Origin: UBA2979 sp963694535
GTDB lineage: Bacteria > Chloroflexota > Dehalococcoidia > UBA2979
Length of the DNA: 18,205 nt
Reading direction: 5' to 3'
Assembly (NCBI GenBank): GCA_963694535.1
Contig: CAVODE010000034.1
Span: forward strand, 1-18,205
Under the pieces are notes generated by a model that was not told where the DNA came from, made no database searches, and saw nothing but the letters and a program-made list of their open reading frames with translations. The translations under genes were made by a program, and so were the position numbers. Every line of letters starts with the position of its first letter. Position 1 is the stretch's first letter. Positions 1-6,899 of this stretch are shown here, piece after piece.

Positions 1-293
1 AGACCTGCTGCTACGGCGCCGAAAAAAGCAAAGGCATGATCGGGGTTATGTGGCAGGCGTAATAGTATCCTGTCGCCTGGTTCAAGACTTAAGCCTGCCA
101 GTGAATAGGCTATTTGTAGGGTCTCTTTCCATACTTCTGCATATGTCCATTGAGTGTCTTTATTTTCGGCATCGACAAAAGTGAATGCCGTACGGTCCTT
201 ATCAATGTCACTCTCAGCCCATCTCTTTATGCAGTATTCGGCAAGATTTAACTTAGTTGATTTTTTATTGGGCATTTGTTTTTTTTTAGTCAT
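1..293 (-). CDS. AMP-dependent acyl-CoA synthetase/ligase, N-terminal part (cut by window edge)
   Basis: The leftward frame from ATG at 293 stays open to the window edge and gives 97 codons. The protein has the N-terminal subdomain layout of the acyl-adenylate-forming superfamily: an early NLAEYCIKRWAES segment (about residues 16-28), a QWTYAEVW segment (about 51-58), then GDRILLRLPHNPDHAF and FFGAVAAGL (about 73-97). The pattern 'GDR-x-L-x-L-x-N-x-P' followed by 'FFGA-x-AAG' is typical of benzoate-CoA ligase-like and acetyl-CoA synthetase-like members. Family knowledge says such enzymes activate a carboxylic acid with ATP and CoA. The AMP-binding motifs lie outside the window, so the substrate class is unknown. 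A second ATG at 275 is an alternative start; neither has a convincing Shine-Dalgarno. The gene diverges from a crotonase-family gene, which suggests a shared acyl-CoA pathway. Confidence 0.8.
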   Translation of the reverse strand, partial: MTKKKQMPNKKSTKLNLAEYCIKRWAESDIDKDRTAFTFVDAENKDTQWTYAEVWKETLQIAYSLAGLSLEPGDRILLRLPHNPDHAFAFFGAVAAG

Positions 294-313
294 AAGAGTT
301 ATCTTAGGCAAGC

Positions 314-342
314 ATTTAATTACGATTTAGAAACATACTCAA
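314..342 (-). promoter_or_regulatory. Possible promoter of the leftward acyl-CoA ligase
   Basis: On the minus strand TTGAGT (342-337) and TTAAAT (319-314) are separated by 17 bases, which is sigma70-like with 4 of 6 matches in each box. It would start transcription about 14 bases before the ATG at 293. The region is AT-rich, so a chance match is quite possible. Confidence 0.27.
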
Positions 343-364
343 ATATTTTAGGAGAATCTGGCAT

Positions 365-1162
365 ATGCGGTACGACGATTTTGAAGATTTAAGAGTCACA
401 GTAGTCGACAAGGTTGCTGAATGGCAAATCGTTCGACCCGAAAAATTGAATGCGATGCGAACCCGCACGTTTTACGAGATTGTCGAACTTGGTAGAAGGT
501 TGAATGCAGATGAAGATGTACGGGTAATCGTCGCCACCCATGAAGGTCGTGGATTTTCTGCTGGAGCAGATCTAACGTCAGAAGATCCTGGGCAGGAAAC
601 CTCATCAAATCCGAGGCCTGGGCCACATGACTCAATGGGTGTCAGCAAGGTCGGGATGGCCATGGCAACAATCGACAAGCCAACCATAGCCGCTATCAAC
701 GGAATTTGTGCCGGGGGAGGAATGTCATTGGCATTGTCTTTCGATATCAGATATGTTGGCCCGGACACAAGATTTCTGACTGTTTTTACTCGCCGAGCAC
801 TTGGTCCTGATTGCGGACTAACCTACCATTTACCTAGGCTAATCGGTCAGGGTAGGGCACTTGAGTTGATGTATACCAGTCGAGAAGTCGACGCAGAAGA
901 GGCTGTGCGCATCGGATTAGCGAATGCGTCGGTTGATGATCCGAGGAATCACGCGCTAGAGATCGCGCGCGAATTGGCCGAGGCTCCTCCTTTGTCACTG
1001 ATGTGGGAGAAGCGCGAAGTGCAACATACTTGGGACTCTTCGCTTCAAGAACAAATTGAATTTGAATGGGTCGCACAGGGACAAATTGGGAAGAGTGAGG
1101 ACGTTCGTGAGGGAAGGCTAGCTTTCGTTGAAAAACGTAAGGCGAACTTTACAGGTAAATAG
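365..1162 (+). CDS. Crotonase (enoyl-CoA hydratase/isomerase) family protein, PaaG-like, without hydratase glutamates
   Basis: A 265-residue protein of normal crotonase length. GRGFSAGADL (61-70) is the first oxyanion-hole segment and AAINGICAGGG (109-119) the second. In true hydratases a glutamate follows the GGG-x motif; here it is Ser121. The second catalytic glutamate, 20 residues on, is replaced by a hydrophobic residue (Phe141). Instead the protein has ALGPDCG (145-151). Its Asp149 matches the aspartate of the PDSG-type motif that PaaG-like isomerases use for acid/base chemistry (family knowledge, from memory). Double-bond or ring isomerisation of an acyl-CoA, or another non-hydratase reaction, is therefore more likely than simple hydration. 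AGGAG at 350-354 lies 10 bases before the ATG. The gene is followed after 27 bases by the TauE/SafE gene and diverges from an acyl-CoA ligase. Confidence 0.9.
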   Translation: MRYDDFEDLRVTVVDKVAEWQIVRPEKLNAMRTRTFYEIVELGRRLNADEDVRVIVATHEGRGFSAGADLTSEDPGQETSSNPRPGPHDSMGVSKVGMAMATIDKPTIAAINGICAGGGMSLALSFDIRYVGPDTRFLTVFTRRALGPDCGLTYHLPRLIGQGRALELMYTSREVDAEEAVRIGLANASVDDPRNHALEIARELAEAPPLSLMWEKREVQHTWDSSLQEQIEFEWVAQGQIGKSEDVREGRLAFVEKRKANFTGK

Positions 1163-1189
1163 TGGTTCGATTTTGGAGCGCTTAGGTTT

Positions 1190-1963
1190 ATGAAATTAAA
1201 GTCTCTGTTGGTTGGTATTGCTGGCGGATCTGCCTCTGGTTTAACGGGAATTGGAGGCGGTACCGTTCTGGTACCCTTACTCACCGGAACCCTAAAAATG
1301 CCTCAACGGCAGGCTCATGCGACATCGCTCGCAATAGTTATCTCTGTAGGTATAGCTGCTGTTATTCCATATTTGCGTGAAGGGCACGTGCAGTGGTCTC
1401 TGGTTTTAGCTCTGGGTGGTGGAGCGATTCTGGGAGCTCAAATAGGGGCTCGCACCATGCATAACTTACCGGATGTGTGGCTAAGATTAATATTTGCGTG
1501 TTTTCTTTTCTTAGTGGGTATAAGAATGATAACAATGGTCAGCCCAGAGGTTATATCGGATTCACAACTGCAGTTCTTAAGTAAAGAAACGATACTTGCA
1601 CTAGTGATTGGATTGACGGGTGGGGCATTTGGGGGATTATTAGGAATAGGAGGCGGCACACTTTTTGTACCGGCACTCGTATTGCTTTTATCGCTTAATC
1701 AGTTGGACGCTCAGGGCGTGTCGTTAATAGTGGTCGTGCTTACAGCAATCTCTGGAACAATCACAAATGTGCGTGCTGGATTCGTAGACAAACCGACGGT
1801 TCTTTGGGTTGCCCCGAGTGCAATCGTAGTTGGTTTCTTGGCAGGAGCTTTAGCTCAAAATCTGGATGAAACAATACTGACAAGATTGTTCGGGCTTGTC
1901 GTGCTCTATGTCGGCGGCAAGACAATACTAAGTACTGCCCGAACCTTGCGGTCTGCTCGATAG
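1190..1963 (+). CDS. TauE/SafE (DUF81) family membrane permease
   Basis: A 257-residue, strongly hydrophobic protein with the family's internal duplication. The N-terminal half carries GLTGIGGGTVLVP (17-29) and the C-terminal half GGLLGIGGGTLFVP (148-161), each opening a bundle of about four membrane helices. The length is usual for the family. TauE/SafE proteins are inner-membrane exporters or importers of small anions such as sulfite, sulfoacetate or other organosulfonates. The substrate cannot be read from sequence. GGAG at 1175-1178 supports the ATG. It sits 27 bases after the crotonase gene and 18 bases before the phosphoesterase gene, so the three are probably co-transcribed. Confidence 0.92.
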   Translation: MKLKSLLVGIAGGSASGLTGIGGGTVLVPLLTGTLKMPQRQAHATSLAIVISVGIAAVIPYLREGHVQWSLVLALGGGAILGAQIGARTMHNLPDVWLRLIFACFLFLVGIRMITMVSPEVISDSQLQFLSKETILALVIGLTGGAFGGLLGIGGGTLFVPALVLLLSLNQLDAQGVSLIVVVLTAISGTITNVRAGFVDKPTVLWVAPSAIVVGFLAGALAQNLDETILTRLFGLVVLYVGGKTILSTARTLRSAR

Positions 1964-1981
1964 TTTAAGAAATAAATATTT

Positions 1982-2551
1982 GTGCTGATATCCATCATTT
2001 CTGATACACATTTGCCTTCTATTCACAAAACACCAGATGGTTTAGGTCCAGAGCTAGGTAATTTTTTAGTTAGCACAGATTTGATAATTCATGCGGGAGA
2101 TGTGGTGAGGCCATCGATTCTCGATTGGTGCGAACAATTCGCACCCGTAATATGTGCTAAGGGTAATAATGATGACTTTGAGGATGAGCGAGCAACGGAC
2201 AAAATCCGAATCGAATTAGAGGGATGGCAATTTGGAGTTGTGCATGAGCTCAGACCGGAAGATAGGCCGATGGATGTATTGATCAATCAGGCATTTCCGG
2301 GAGAATCAATCGATATGATTGATGTCTTAATTGCCGGTGATACACATGTTGCGCGACTCGAGTATAGGGATAACGTTTTACTGATCAACTCGGGTTCTCC
2401 GACGCTGCCGCATCACCTGGAGTGGCGTCTCGGTTCGGCAGTGCTATTAGACGTAACAAAATCACAAATAAAAGCTGAAATAGTTTCACTTGGTGAATCT
2501 CATGGCAAGAAGAATCCTACATCGGTGAGTTCTCTTGTTGTGAAACGTTAA
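1982..2551 (+). CDS. YfcE/MJ0936-type calcineurin-like metallophosphoesterase
   Basis: A 189-residue protein with a GTG start. It holds the metal-site motifs of the small YfcE-like phosphodiesterases in order: SDTH (Asp8, His10), HAGD (Asp40), GNND (Asn62, with Asp64), VVHE (His88) and GDTH (119-122), followed by the SGSPT segment (137-141). The last metal motif is normally G-H-T-H; here the first histidine is Asp120, which could still bind a metal but may change metal choice or activity. Homologues hydrolyse phosphodiesters such as bis-pNPP or cyclic nucleotides; the physiological substrate is often unknown. No strong ribosome-binding site precedes the GTG, and the gene follows the permease by 18 bases, so it may be translationally coupled. 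It stops 17 bases before proA. Confidence 0.85.
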   Translation: MLISIISDTHLPSIHKTPDGLGPELGNFLVSTDLIIHAGDVVRPSILDWCEQFAPVICAKGNNDDFEDERATDKIRIELEGWQFGVVHELRPEDRPMDVLINQAFPGESIDMIDVLIAGDTHVARLEYRDNVLLINSGSPTLPHHLEWRLGSAVLLDVTKSQIKAEIVSLGESHGKKNPTSVSSLVVKR

Positions 2552-2562
2552 TCCTGTAGACT
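2535..2562 (+). promoter_or_regulatory. Possible leaderless promoter of proA
   Basis: TTGTTG (2535-2540) and TAGACT (2557-2562) are 16 bases apart. Only 6 bases separate the -10-like box from the proA ATG at 2569, and there is no Shine-Dalgarno there. This geometry fits a leaderless transcript starting at or near the A of ATG, as is common in several bacterial phyla. The -35-like box lies inside the end of the phosphoesterase gene. It is an inference from spacing only. Confidence 0.35.
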
Positions 2563-2568
2563 TGTTTC

Positions 2569-3867
2569 ATGACTGACCTCAAGAACAACGAAGACCATTC
2601 TGTTTATGAAGACTCGGAGGCGACATATAAAAGTCGTTTAGCTCGTGAAGCGAGTCGCGATTTGGCTAATTCAACTGACGCAGTCAGAACTAGAGCATTG
2701 GAGTTGATGGCTGACGAAATTGCAACTTCCGAGTCGAAGATACTTGCGGTTAACGAAGATGAACTAACGCTCGCTGCCGAGAACAATCTTGATATGGCAT
2801 TTGTAGATCGGATGACCTTAAATCACGAGCGGATTGCCGCAATTTGTGAGGGAGTCAGAGAGGTAGCAAGTCTTCCTGATCCCATCGGAAATATTGAGGA
2901 TATGTCGGAGAGGCCGAATGGACTGAAGATCGGAAAGATGCGTGTACCGCTGGGAGTTATGGCGTCTGTTTATGAGGCGCGTCCTAATGTAACTATTGAT
3001 ATAGCGACCATTGCAGTCAAGTCCGGGAACGCTGTCGTTTTAAGATCCGGATCGGATGCTCATAGAACTTCATCTCTTTTAGCAGAAATTGCTCGCCGTG
3101 GCATTGAAAGTTCTGGCCTTGACCCAAAAATATTGCAGTTTATAGAGTCGACAGATCGTGAAGAAGTCAGTGCTTTATTGGCTGCAGATCAGTACATTGA
3201 TTTGGTAGTGCCGCGAGGTGGTACTGGACTAATCAATAAGGTGAAAAAAGAGGCTAGGATGCCGGTTGTAGCAGGCGGTGTAGGTGTGTGTCATACATAT
3301 GTGCACTCGGACGCAGATATTCAAATGGCTACCGATATTGTTGTAAACGCAAAGACTAGGCGCCCGTCCGTTTGCAACACCCTCGACACTGTTCTAGTTC
3401 ATCGTGAAGTAGCACGGCGATTCATCCCTCGTTTAACGAATATGTTGGGAAAAGTTGGAGTCACGCTCCATGCGGATTCGGAAAGTATTCCTATGATTGA
3501 TGAAGCCGCAACTGTTTTTCCGGTAAAACCAGAGGATTATGATACTGAATGGCTTTCGTTAAATTGTTCTATCAAATTGGTAGACGATATGCACGATGCT
3601 CTAGATCATATTGAGAGACATGGAACGGGTCATTCAGAAGCAATTATCACTAGTTCAACAGAGAGCTCAAAAAATTTCTTAAAATCGGTGGATGCAGCTG
3701 CTGTTTTTGTCAACGCCAGCACTGGTTTTAATGACGGGGGTGAGTTTGGTTTGGGGTGTGAGTTGGGTATCTCAACTCAAAAGATGCATGCACGGGGGCC
3801 AATGGGTTTGCGTGAACTCACATCTTACAAATGGATAGTGTTGGGCGATGGACAGATACGACCTTAA
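2569..3867 (+). CDS. proA: Glutamate-5-semialdehyde dehydrogenase (gamma-glutamyl phosphate reductase)
   Basis: A 432-residue protein of the aldehyde dehydrogenase superfamily, collinear with ProA. It has VPLGVMASVYEARPNVT (126-142), KSGNAVVLRSGSDA (151-164), the catalytic cysteine in RRPSVCNT (Cys269), NASTGFNDGGEFGLG (382-396) and ISTQKMHARGPMGL (401-414), close to textbook ProA. It reduces gamma-glutamyl phosphate with NADPH to glutamate semialdehyde, the second step of proline synthesis, in the cytoplasm. About 15 extra residues precede the usual ProA start. No proB is in the window. It lies 17 bases after the phosphoesterase gene but has no Shine-Dalgarno and a possible leaderless promoter, so it may be transcribed on its own. 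Confidence 0.97.
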   Translation: MTDLKNNEDHSVYEDSEATYKSRLAREASRDLANSTDAVRTRALELMADEIATSESKILAVNEDELTLAAENNLDMAFVDRMTLNHERIAAICEGVREVASLPDPIGNIEDMSERPNGLKIGKMRVPLGVMASVYEARPNVTIDIATIAVKSGNAVVLRSGSDAHRTSSLLAEIARRGIESSGLDPKILQFIESTDREEVSALLAADQYIDLVVPRGGTGLINKVKKEARMPVVAGGVGVCHTYVHSDADIQMATDIVVNAKTRRPSVCNTLDTVLVHREVARRFIPRLTNMLGKVGVTLHADSESIPMIDEAATVFPVKPEDYDTEWLSLNCSIKLVDDMHDALDHIERHGTGHSEAIITSSTESSKNFLKSVDAAAVFVNASTGFNDGGEFGLGCELGISTQKMHARGPMGLRELTSYKWIVLGDGQIRP

Positions 3868-3907
3868 AGGTCTGGAGTATTGATTTTCTTACCCCCCTTG
3901 TGGACTT

Positions 3908-3917
3908 GGCTCGAGCC
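3908..3917. promoter_or_regulatory. Perfect 10-bp palindrome upstream of thiolase module 1
   Basis: GGCTCGAGCC is a perfect palindrome in the 102-base gap between proA and the first thiolase gene. No T-run follows, so it is not a terminator. It could be an operator half-site pair for a dimeric regulator of the thiolase genes, but only one copy was seen and it may be chance. Confidence 0.2.
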
Positions 3918-3969
3918 GATTAACCTTTCGATTGTTCGCAGTGTTACGAATTTTTAGGAGGACTACAGT

Positions 3970-5154
3970 ATGGCTCAGGAACGAAAAGCCGCAATTGGTG
4001 GCATATACGAATGGCCGAAACGAGTAGATCCCAGTGTTTCTTCCATGCAGATCAAGGCCGCAAGCATTAAGGCCGCTCTTGATGATGCGGGATTATCTTG
4101 GGCAGATGTCGATGGTTTGTACGATGCCGGCGATGGTGAAGGCGGCGGTGGGGGACTAGGTTTGGCAGCTTATCTTGGGATGAACCCGACTGTTATTGAT
4201 ACGACGCAAGTAGGTGGATCCTCGTATGAATTTCATGCCGCTCACGCGCTTAGAGATATTGCATCAGGTAAATGTAAAGTTGCTGTAACGTCTTATGGTT
4301 CTAAAGCTGCCACGCTCCGCACACCAATTGGAACAGGTGGACCACGGGGTGGCGGTACTTGGCTTAGTAATATGGAAAATATGTATGGATCGACGTTGAT
4401 TTCAAACTATGCGATGGTCGCGCAACGACATATGCACCAGTACGGCACCACGACGGAACAATTAGCTGAGATATCAGTTGCCACGCGAGCACATGCTATG
4501 AGGAACCCTGAGGCCGTCCAGGCGATGACTGATTTACAGTTCGTGGGTGTAAATGAAATCTCAGTTAATGATGTTCTAGAGTCGCGTATTCTGGCGGATC
4601 CACTTCACCTACTTGAGTGTTGTATGATTTCAGACGGTGGTGGTGCGGCGGTATTCGTATCTCCAGAAGTTGCCGCTGATTTAAAAAAGAAACCAGTTTG
4701 GATACTTGGTAGTGGCGAGGCCACAAAGTATCGAGAGAATGACGGAGATATCACGGTTTCAGCTGGTGCACAGAGCGCTCCTATAGCGTTCCAGCAAGCA
4801 GGTATAACCCCAGATGATATCGATATCGCAATGATTTATGACTCGTTCACAATAACAGTTGCAGTAATGCTTGAAGATCTTGGGTTCTGTAAAAAAGGCG
4901 AAGCAGGGCAATTCATAGCTGACGGTCATTTACGCTGGGATCGTCCGGGACTGACTATTAATACGGATGGTGGTGGTCTTTCTTCTAACCATCCCGGTAT
5001 GCGTGGTTTATTTCTATTGCTTGAATCTGTAAGGCAACTTCGAGGTGAATCAACCAGTCAAGTAGAAAATGCTAAATTAGCGGTTGCACATGGAAATGGT
5101 GGCCTTTTAGGGGCTACGCACACCGGTGGAACAGTCATTCTGGCAGCAGATTAA
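3970..5154 (+). CDS. Thiolase-fold protein (SCP2/Ltp2-type), DUF35-partnered, serine at the nucleophile position
   Basis: A 394-residue thiolase-superfamily protein of the kind that pairs with a DUF35 (ChsH2-like) protein. The N-terminal half has QVGGSSYEFHAAHAL (80-94). Canonical thiolases carry the acyl-accepting cysteine here; this protein has Ser84. Further on are ISDGGGAAVFV (220-230), IYDSF with Tyr290 (289-293), NTDGGGLSSNHPGM with His341 (331-344) and AHGNGGLLG (373-381), where the second thiolase cysteine is also absent. Partnered thiolases of this type include the Ltp2 retro-aldolases that cleave steroid side chains (family knowledge). Retro-aldol C-C cleavage is thus a reasonable guess, and simple biosynthetic or degradative thiolysis less so. 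A good AGGAGG precedes the ATG. DUF35 protein 1 follows after 39 bases. Confidence 0.85.
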   Translation: MAQERKAAIGGIYEWPKRVDPSVSSMQIKAASIKAALDDAGLSWADVDGLYDAGDGEGGGGGLGLAAYLGMNPTVIDTTQVGGSSYEFHAAHALRDIASGKCKVAVTSYGSKAATLRTPIGTGGPRGGGTWLSNMENMYGSTLISNYAMVAQRHMHQYGTTTEQLAEISVATRAHAMRNPEAVQAMTDLQFVGVNEISVNDVLESRILADPLHLLECCMISDGGGAAVFVSPEVAADLKKKPVWILGSGEATKYRENDGDITVSAGAQSAPIAFQQAGITPDDIDIAMIYDSFTITVAVMLEDLGFCKKGEAGQFIADGHLRWDRPGLTINTDGGGLSSNHPGMRGLFLLLESVRQLRGESTSQVENAKLAVAHGNGGLLGATHTGGTVILAAD

Positions 5155-5193
5155 GTAGTAGACAGCATTGGTAATTGAAAAGGATAAATTCAT

Positions 5194-5607
5194 ATGCCGA
5201 ATAGACCCCAACCAGCATTTCCCGAGCAAGACAGCGAGTATTTTTGGGAAGGCTGCAAGCAAAACGAGCTCCGCTATCAAAAGGATTCAGATGGTAACGT
5301 AATTTTCTACCCTAGAGCGCATTCCACGGTTACTGGTGATGGAAATCTTTCGTGGCACACATCGGCTGGTTTAGGCACTGTCTATACCTATTCGGTTGTG
5401 CGACAAAACAGGTCACCTAGTTTCGCTGAACTTGGCGCTTATTCAGTTGCGTACATTGATCTTGATGAGGGTTTTAGGATGTTGTCAACAATTATTGGAA
5501 TCGATGACCCAACTATCGATATAGAAATTGGTATGAGGGTGAAGGTCGATTTTGAGCAACAAGATGAAGGTGAATTTCCTATTCCCGTGTTTCGATTAGT
5601 CGACTGA
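5194..5607 (+). CDS. DUF35 OB-fold acyl-CoA-binding partner protein, zinc ribbon lost
   Basis: A 137-residue protein with the DUF35 layout: an N-terminal helix (EYFWEGCKQNELRYQ, 15-29), the rubredoxin-like ribbon region (about 30-55), then an OB-fold (GLGTVYTYSVVRQ onward, 59-71) ending in PIPVFRLVD. In the family the ribbon usually carries four cysteines as two pairs. Here the ribbon has none; residues such as Asp31 and Gly34 sit where the first pair would be, and the only cysteine is Cys21 in the helix. DUF35 proteins bind acyl-CoA and complete the active site of partner thiolases or aldolases. AAGGA before the ATG supports the start. It is the partner of the Ser84 thiolase just upstream. 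Confidence 0.87.
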   Translation: MPNRPQPAFPEQDSEYFWEGCKQNELRYQKDSDGNVIFYPRAHSTVTGDGNLSWHTSAGLGTVYTYSVVRQNRSPSFAELGAYSVAYIDLDEGFRMLSTIIGIDDPTIDIEIGMRVKVDFEQQDEGEFPIPVFRLVD

Positions 5608-5709
5608 ACCACGTTTCGATCTTATGCAAGAGATGAAGAATTTCTTAAAGCGGTCTACCTTCACGGCGAACCACTTGTGGTCGTCGAAGTAGGATTTGGC
5701 GTCAGATGA
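5608..5709 (+). other. In-frame open extension after the DUF35 stop codon (possible gene remnant)
   Basis: Directly after the TGA of DUF35 protein 1 the same frame stays open for 33 codons and then stops with TGA at 5707-5709. It encodes a protein-like string (for example DEEFLKAVYLHGEPLVVVEV) with codon use similar to that of its neighbours. There is no start codon for independent translation. DUF35 proteins normally end at the VFR-type strand, so the stop is where it should be. The stretch may be a decayed remnant of another gene or chance. I saw nothing else in the 130-base gap before lhgO. Confidence 0.25.
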
Positions 5710-5737
5710 ACTATCTTCAGTGGTCAGGCGGATATGA

Positions 5738-6889
5738 CTAGTCAATTAAATCCTTAACCTGATCCGCTATTGGGAGCGATGCTGTAAGACCAGGCGATTC
5801 AATGCCACCTAAGTGTATATAACCTTCATCTTTCCATATGAGAAAATCTGTTAGTCCTTCTCCTTGTTTTTGCAGTTTTGGTCTATAACCAACTTGACCT
5901 GGTGCTAAGTGTTCCTTTTTTAGCTGTGGGAGGAATCTGATTCCGGCATCAAGAAATGCCGCTAACCAGACCTCATCGGGCTCGTTTTGATATTGGGCAG
6001 GTTCATCTTCGTTCATCCATTCCATTGATGGTCCAAGATGAAGCCCACCGTTAGTGTCAGTCGTTAGATGAACTCCGAGCCCCCCGGCTTGATGATCTGG
6101 TAGGGGGTATATGGGGCGACTGATTAAGCGACAGATATCGGCGTTGATGATGTCGTAGTAGCGCCCTCGGTTTATAGACTGACTCAATGCAGGTATTTCT
6201 TTTTCCTCATCACCGCTCAGAGGATAGCCAGCCATACTGGCTATTTGATCCGCCATCAGACCGGCGCTGTTCACGAGAATGTCAGATTTGATAATCGATA
6301 TCTGCTGGTTTGTATCTGTCAGAGTGCTTACAAATTGTGATCCTAGTTTATTAATATTTGTCAGCTTATGTTGATATGCGATGAAGGCATTCGATTCTAA
6401 CGCTGCTCGCTCGTAAGACTTAGCAAGATTGTACGCGTCTACCACGCCTGTCCATGGAGACCAGAGCGCTCCGGCAACGTTTAGCTCCGGCTCTAAATCG
6501 TGAATTTGTTTTATTGTAATTTGTTCAAAATTACGTACAGCGTTCTTTATACCTTGCTGATAAACTTCTTGCAGCTGGTCAAGTTCTGAATTATCAAAAG
6601 CCACTATTAATTTTCCACTTTGAACAGCGTCGACTGAGTGAGATTCGCACCACTCATATATTCTGCTGTTACCTTCTTGGCACAGCCGGTGCTTCAGGCT
6701 ACCGGTTTCGTAATATATACCTGCGTGAATTACACCGCTGTTGTGTGATGATGTTTCTCGAGCCGGCCCAGGGTGTTGTTCAATAACTGCTACTGAATAT
6801 TTCTTTGCGAGGGTCATCGCAATAGCGAGTCCAACGACTCCTGCTCCGCATATTAGGATATCTACTTCCAACACTTCTTCTTGAGTCAT
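5738..6889 (-). CDS. lhgO: L-2-hydroxyglutarate oxidase/dehydrogenase (FAD-dependent)
   Basis: A 383-residue DAO-superfamily flavoprotein from ATG at 6889. The start carries GAGVVGLAIA (residues 15-24), the dinucleotide-binding fingerprint. It is followed by SSHNSGVIHAGIYYETGSLK (about 47-66), a segment characteristic of LhgO/L2HGDH, and the C-terminus reads LGGIESPGLTASL. The family oxidises L-2-hydroxyglutarate to 2-oxoglutarate and passes electrons to oxygen or the quinone pool. L-2-hydroxyglutarate arises as an overflow product or in lysine/glutarate catabolism. An in-frame TTG at 6898 would add three residues, but it lies almost on the stop of the upstream nucleotidyltransferase and lacks a ribosome-binding site, so I chose the ATG. 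The two leftward genes are 10 bases apart and probably co-transcribed. Confidence 0.92.
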   Translation of the reverse strand: MTQEEVLEVDILICGAGVVGLAIAMTLAKKYSVAVIEQHPGPARETSSHNSGVIHAGIYYETGSLKHRLCQEGNSRIYEWCESHSVDAVQSGKLIVAFDNSELDQLQEVYQQGIKNAVRNFEQITIKQIHDLEPELNVAGALWSPWTGVVDAYNLAKSYERAALESNAFIAYQHKLTNINKLGSQFVSTLTDTNQQISIIKSDILVNSAGLMADQIASMAGYPLSGDEEKEIPALSQSINRGRYYDIINADICRLISRPIYPLPDHQAGGLGVHLTTDTNGGLHLGPSMEWMNEDEPAQYQNEPDEVWLAAFLDAGIRFLPQLKKEHLAPGQVGYRPKLQKQGEGLTDFLIWKDEGYIHLGGIESPGLTASLPIADQVKDLID

Positions 6890-6899
6890 TTGTCCCAAT

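Noticed and set aside
5605..5607. TGA of DUF35 protein 1 as a selenocysteine or readthrough codon
   Set aside because: The DUF35 fold ends where the family ends, no recoding structure was seen, and the extension has no support from a known domain.
5671..5682. ACCAC...GTGGT inverted repeat in the gap before lhgO
   Set aside because: A two-base loop, no T-run and no extension of the stem; not a plausible terminator.
6889..6898. TTG start at 6898 for lhgO
   Set aside because: It lies almost on the stop of the previous gene and has no ribosome-binding site; ATG at 6889 is adequate.
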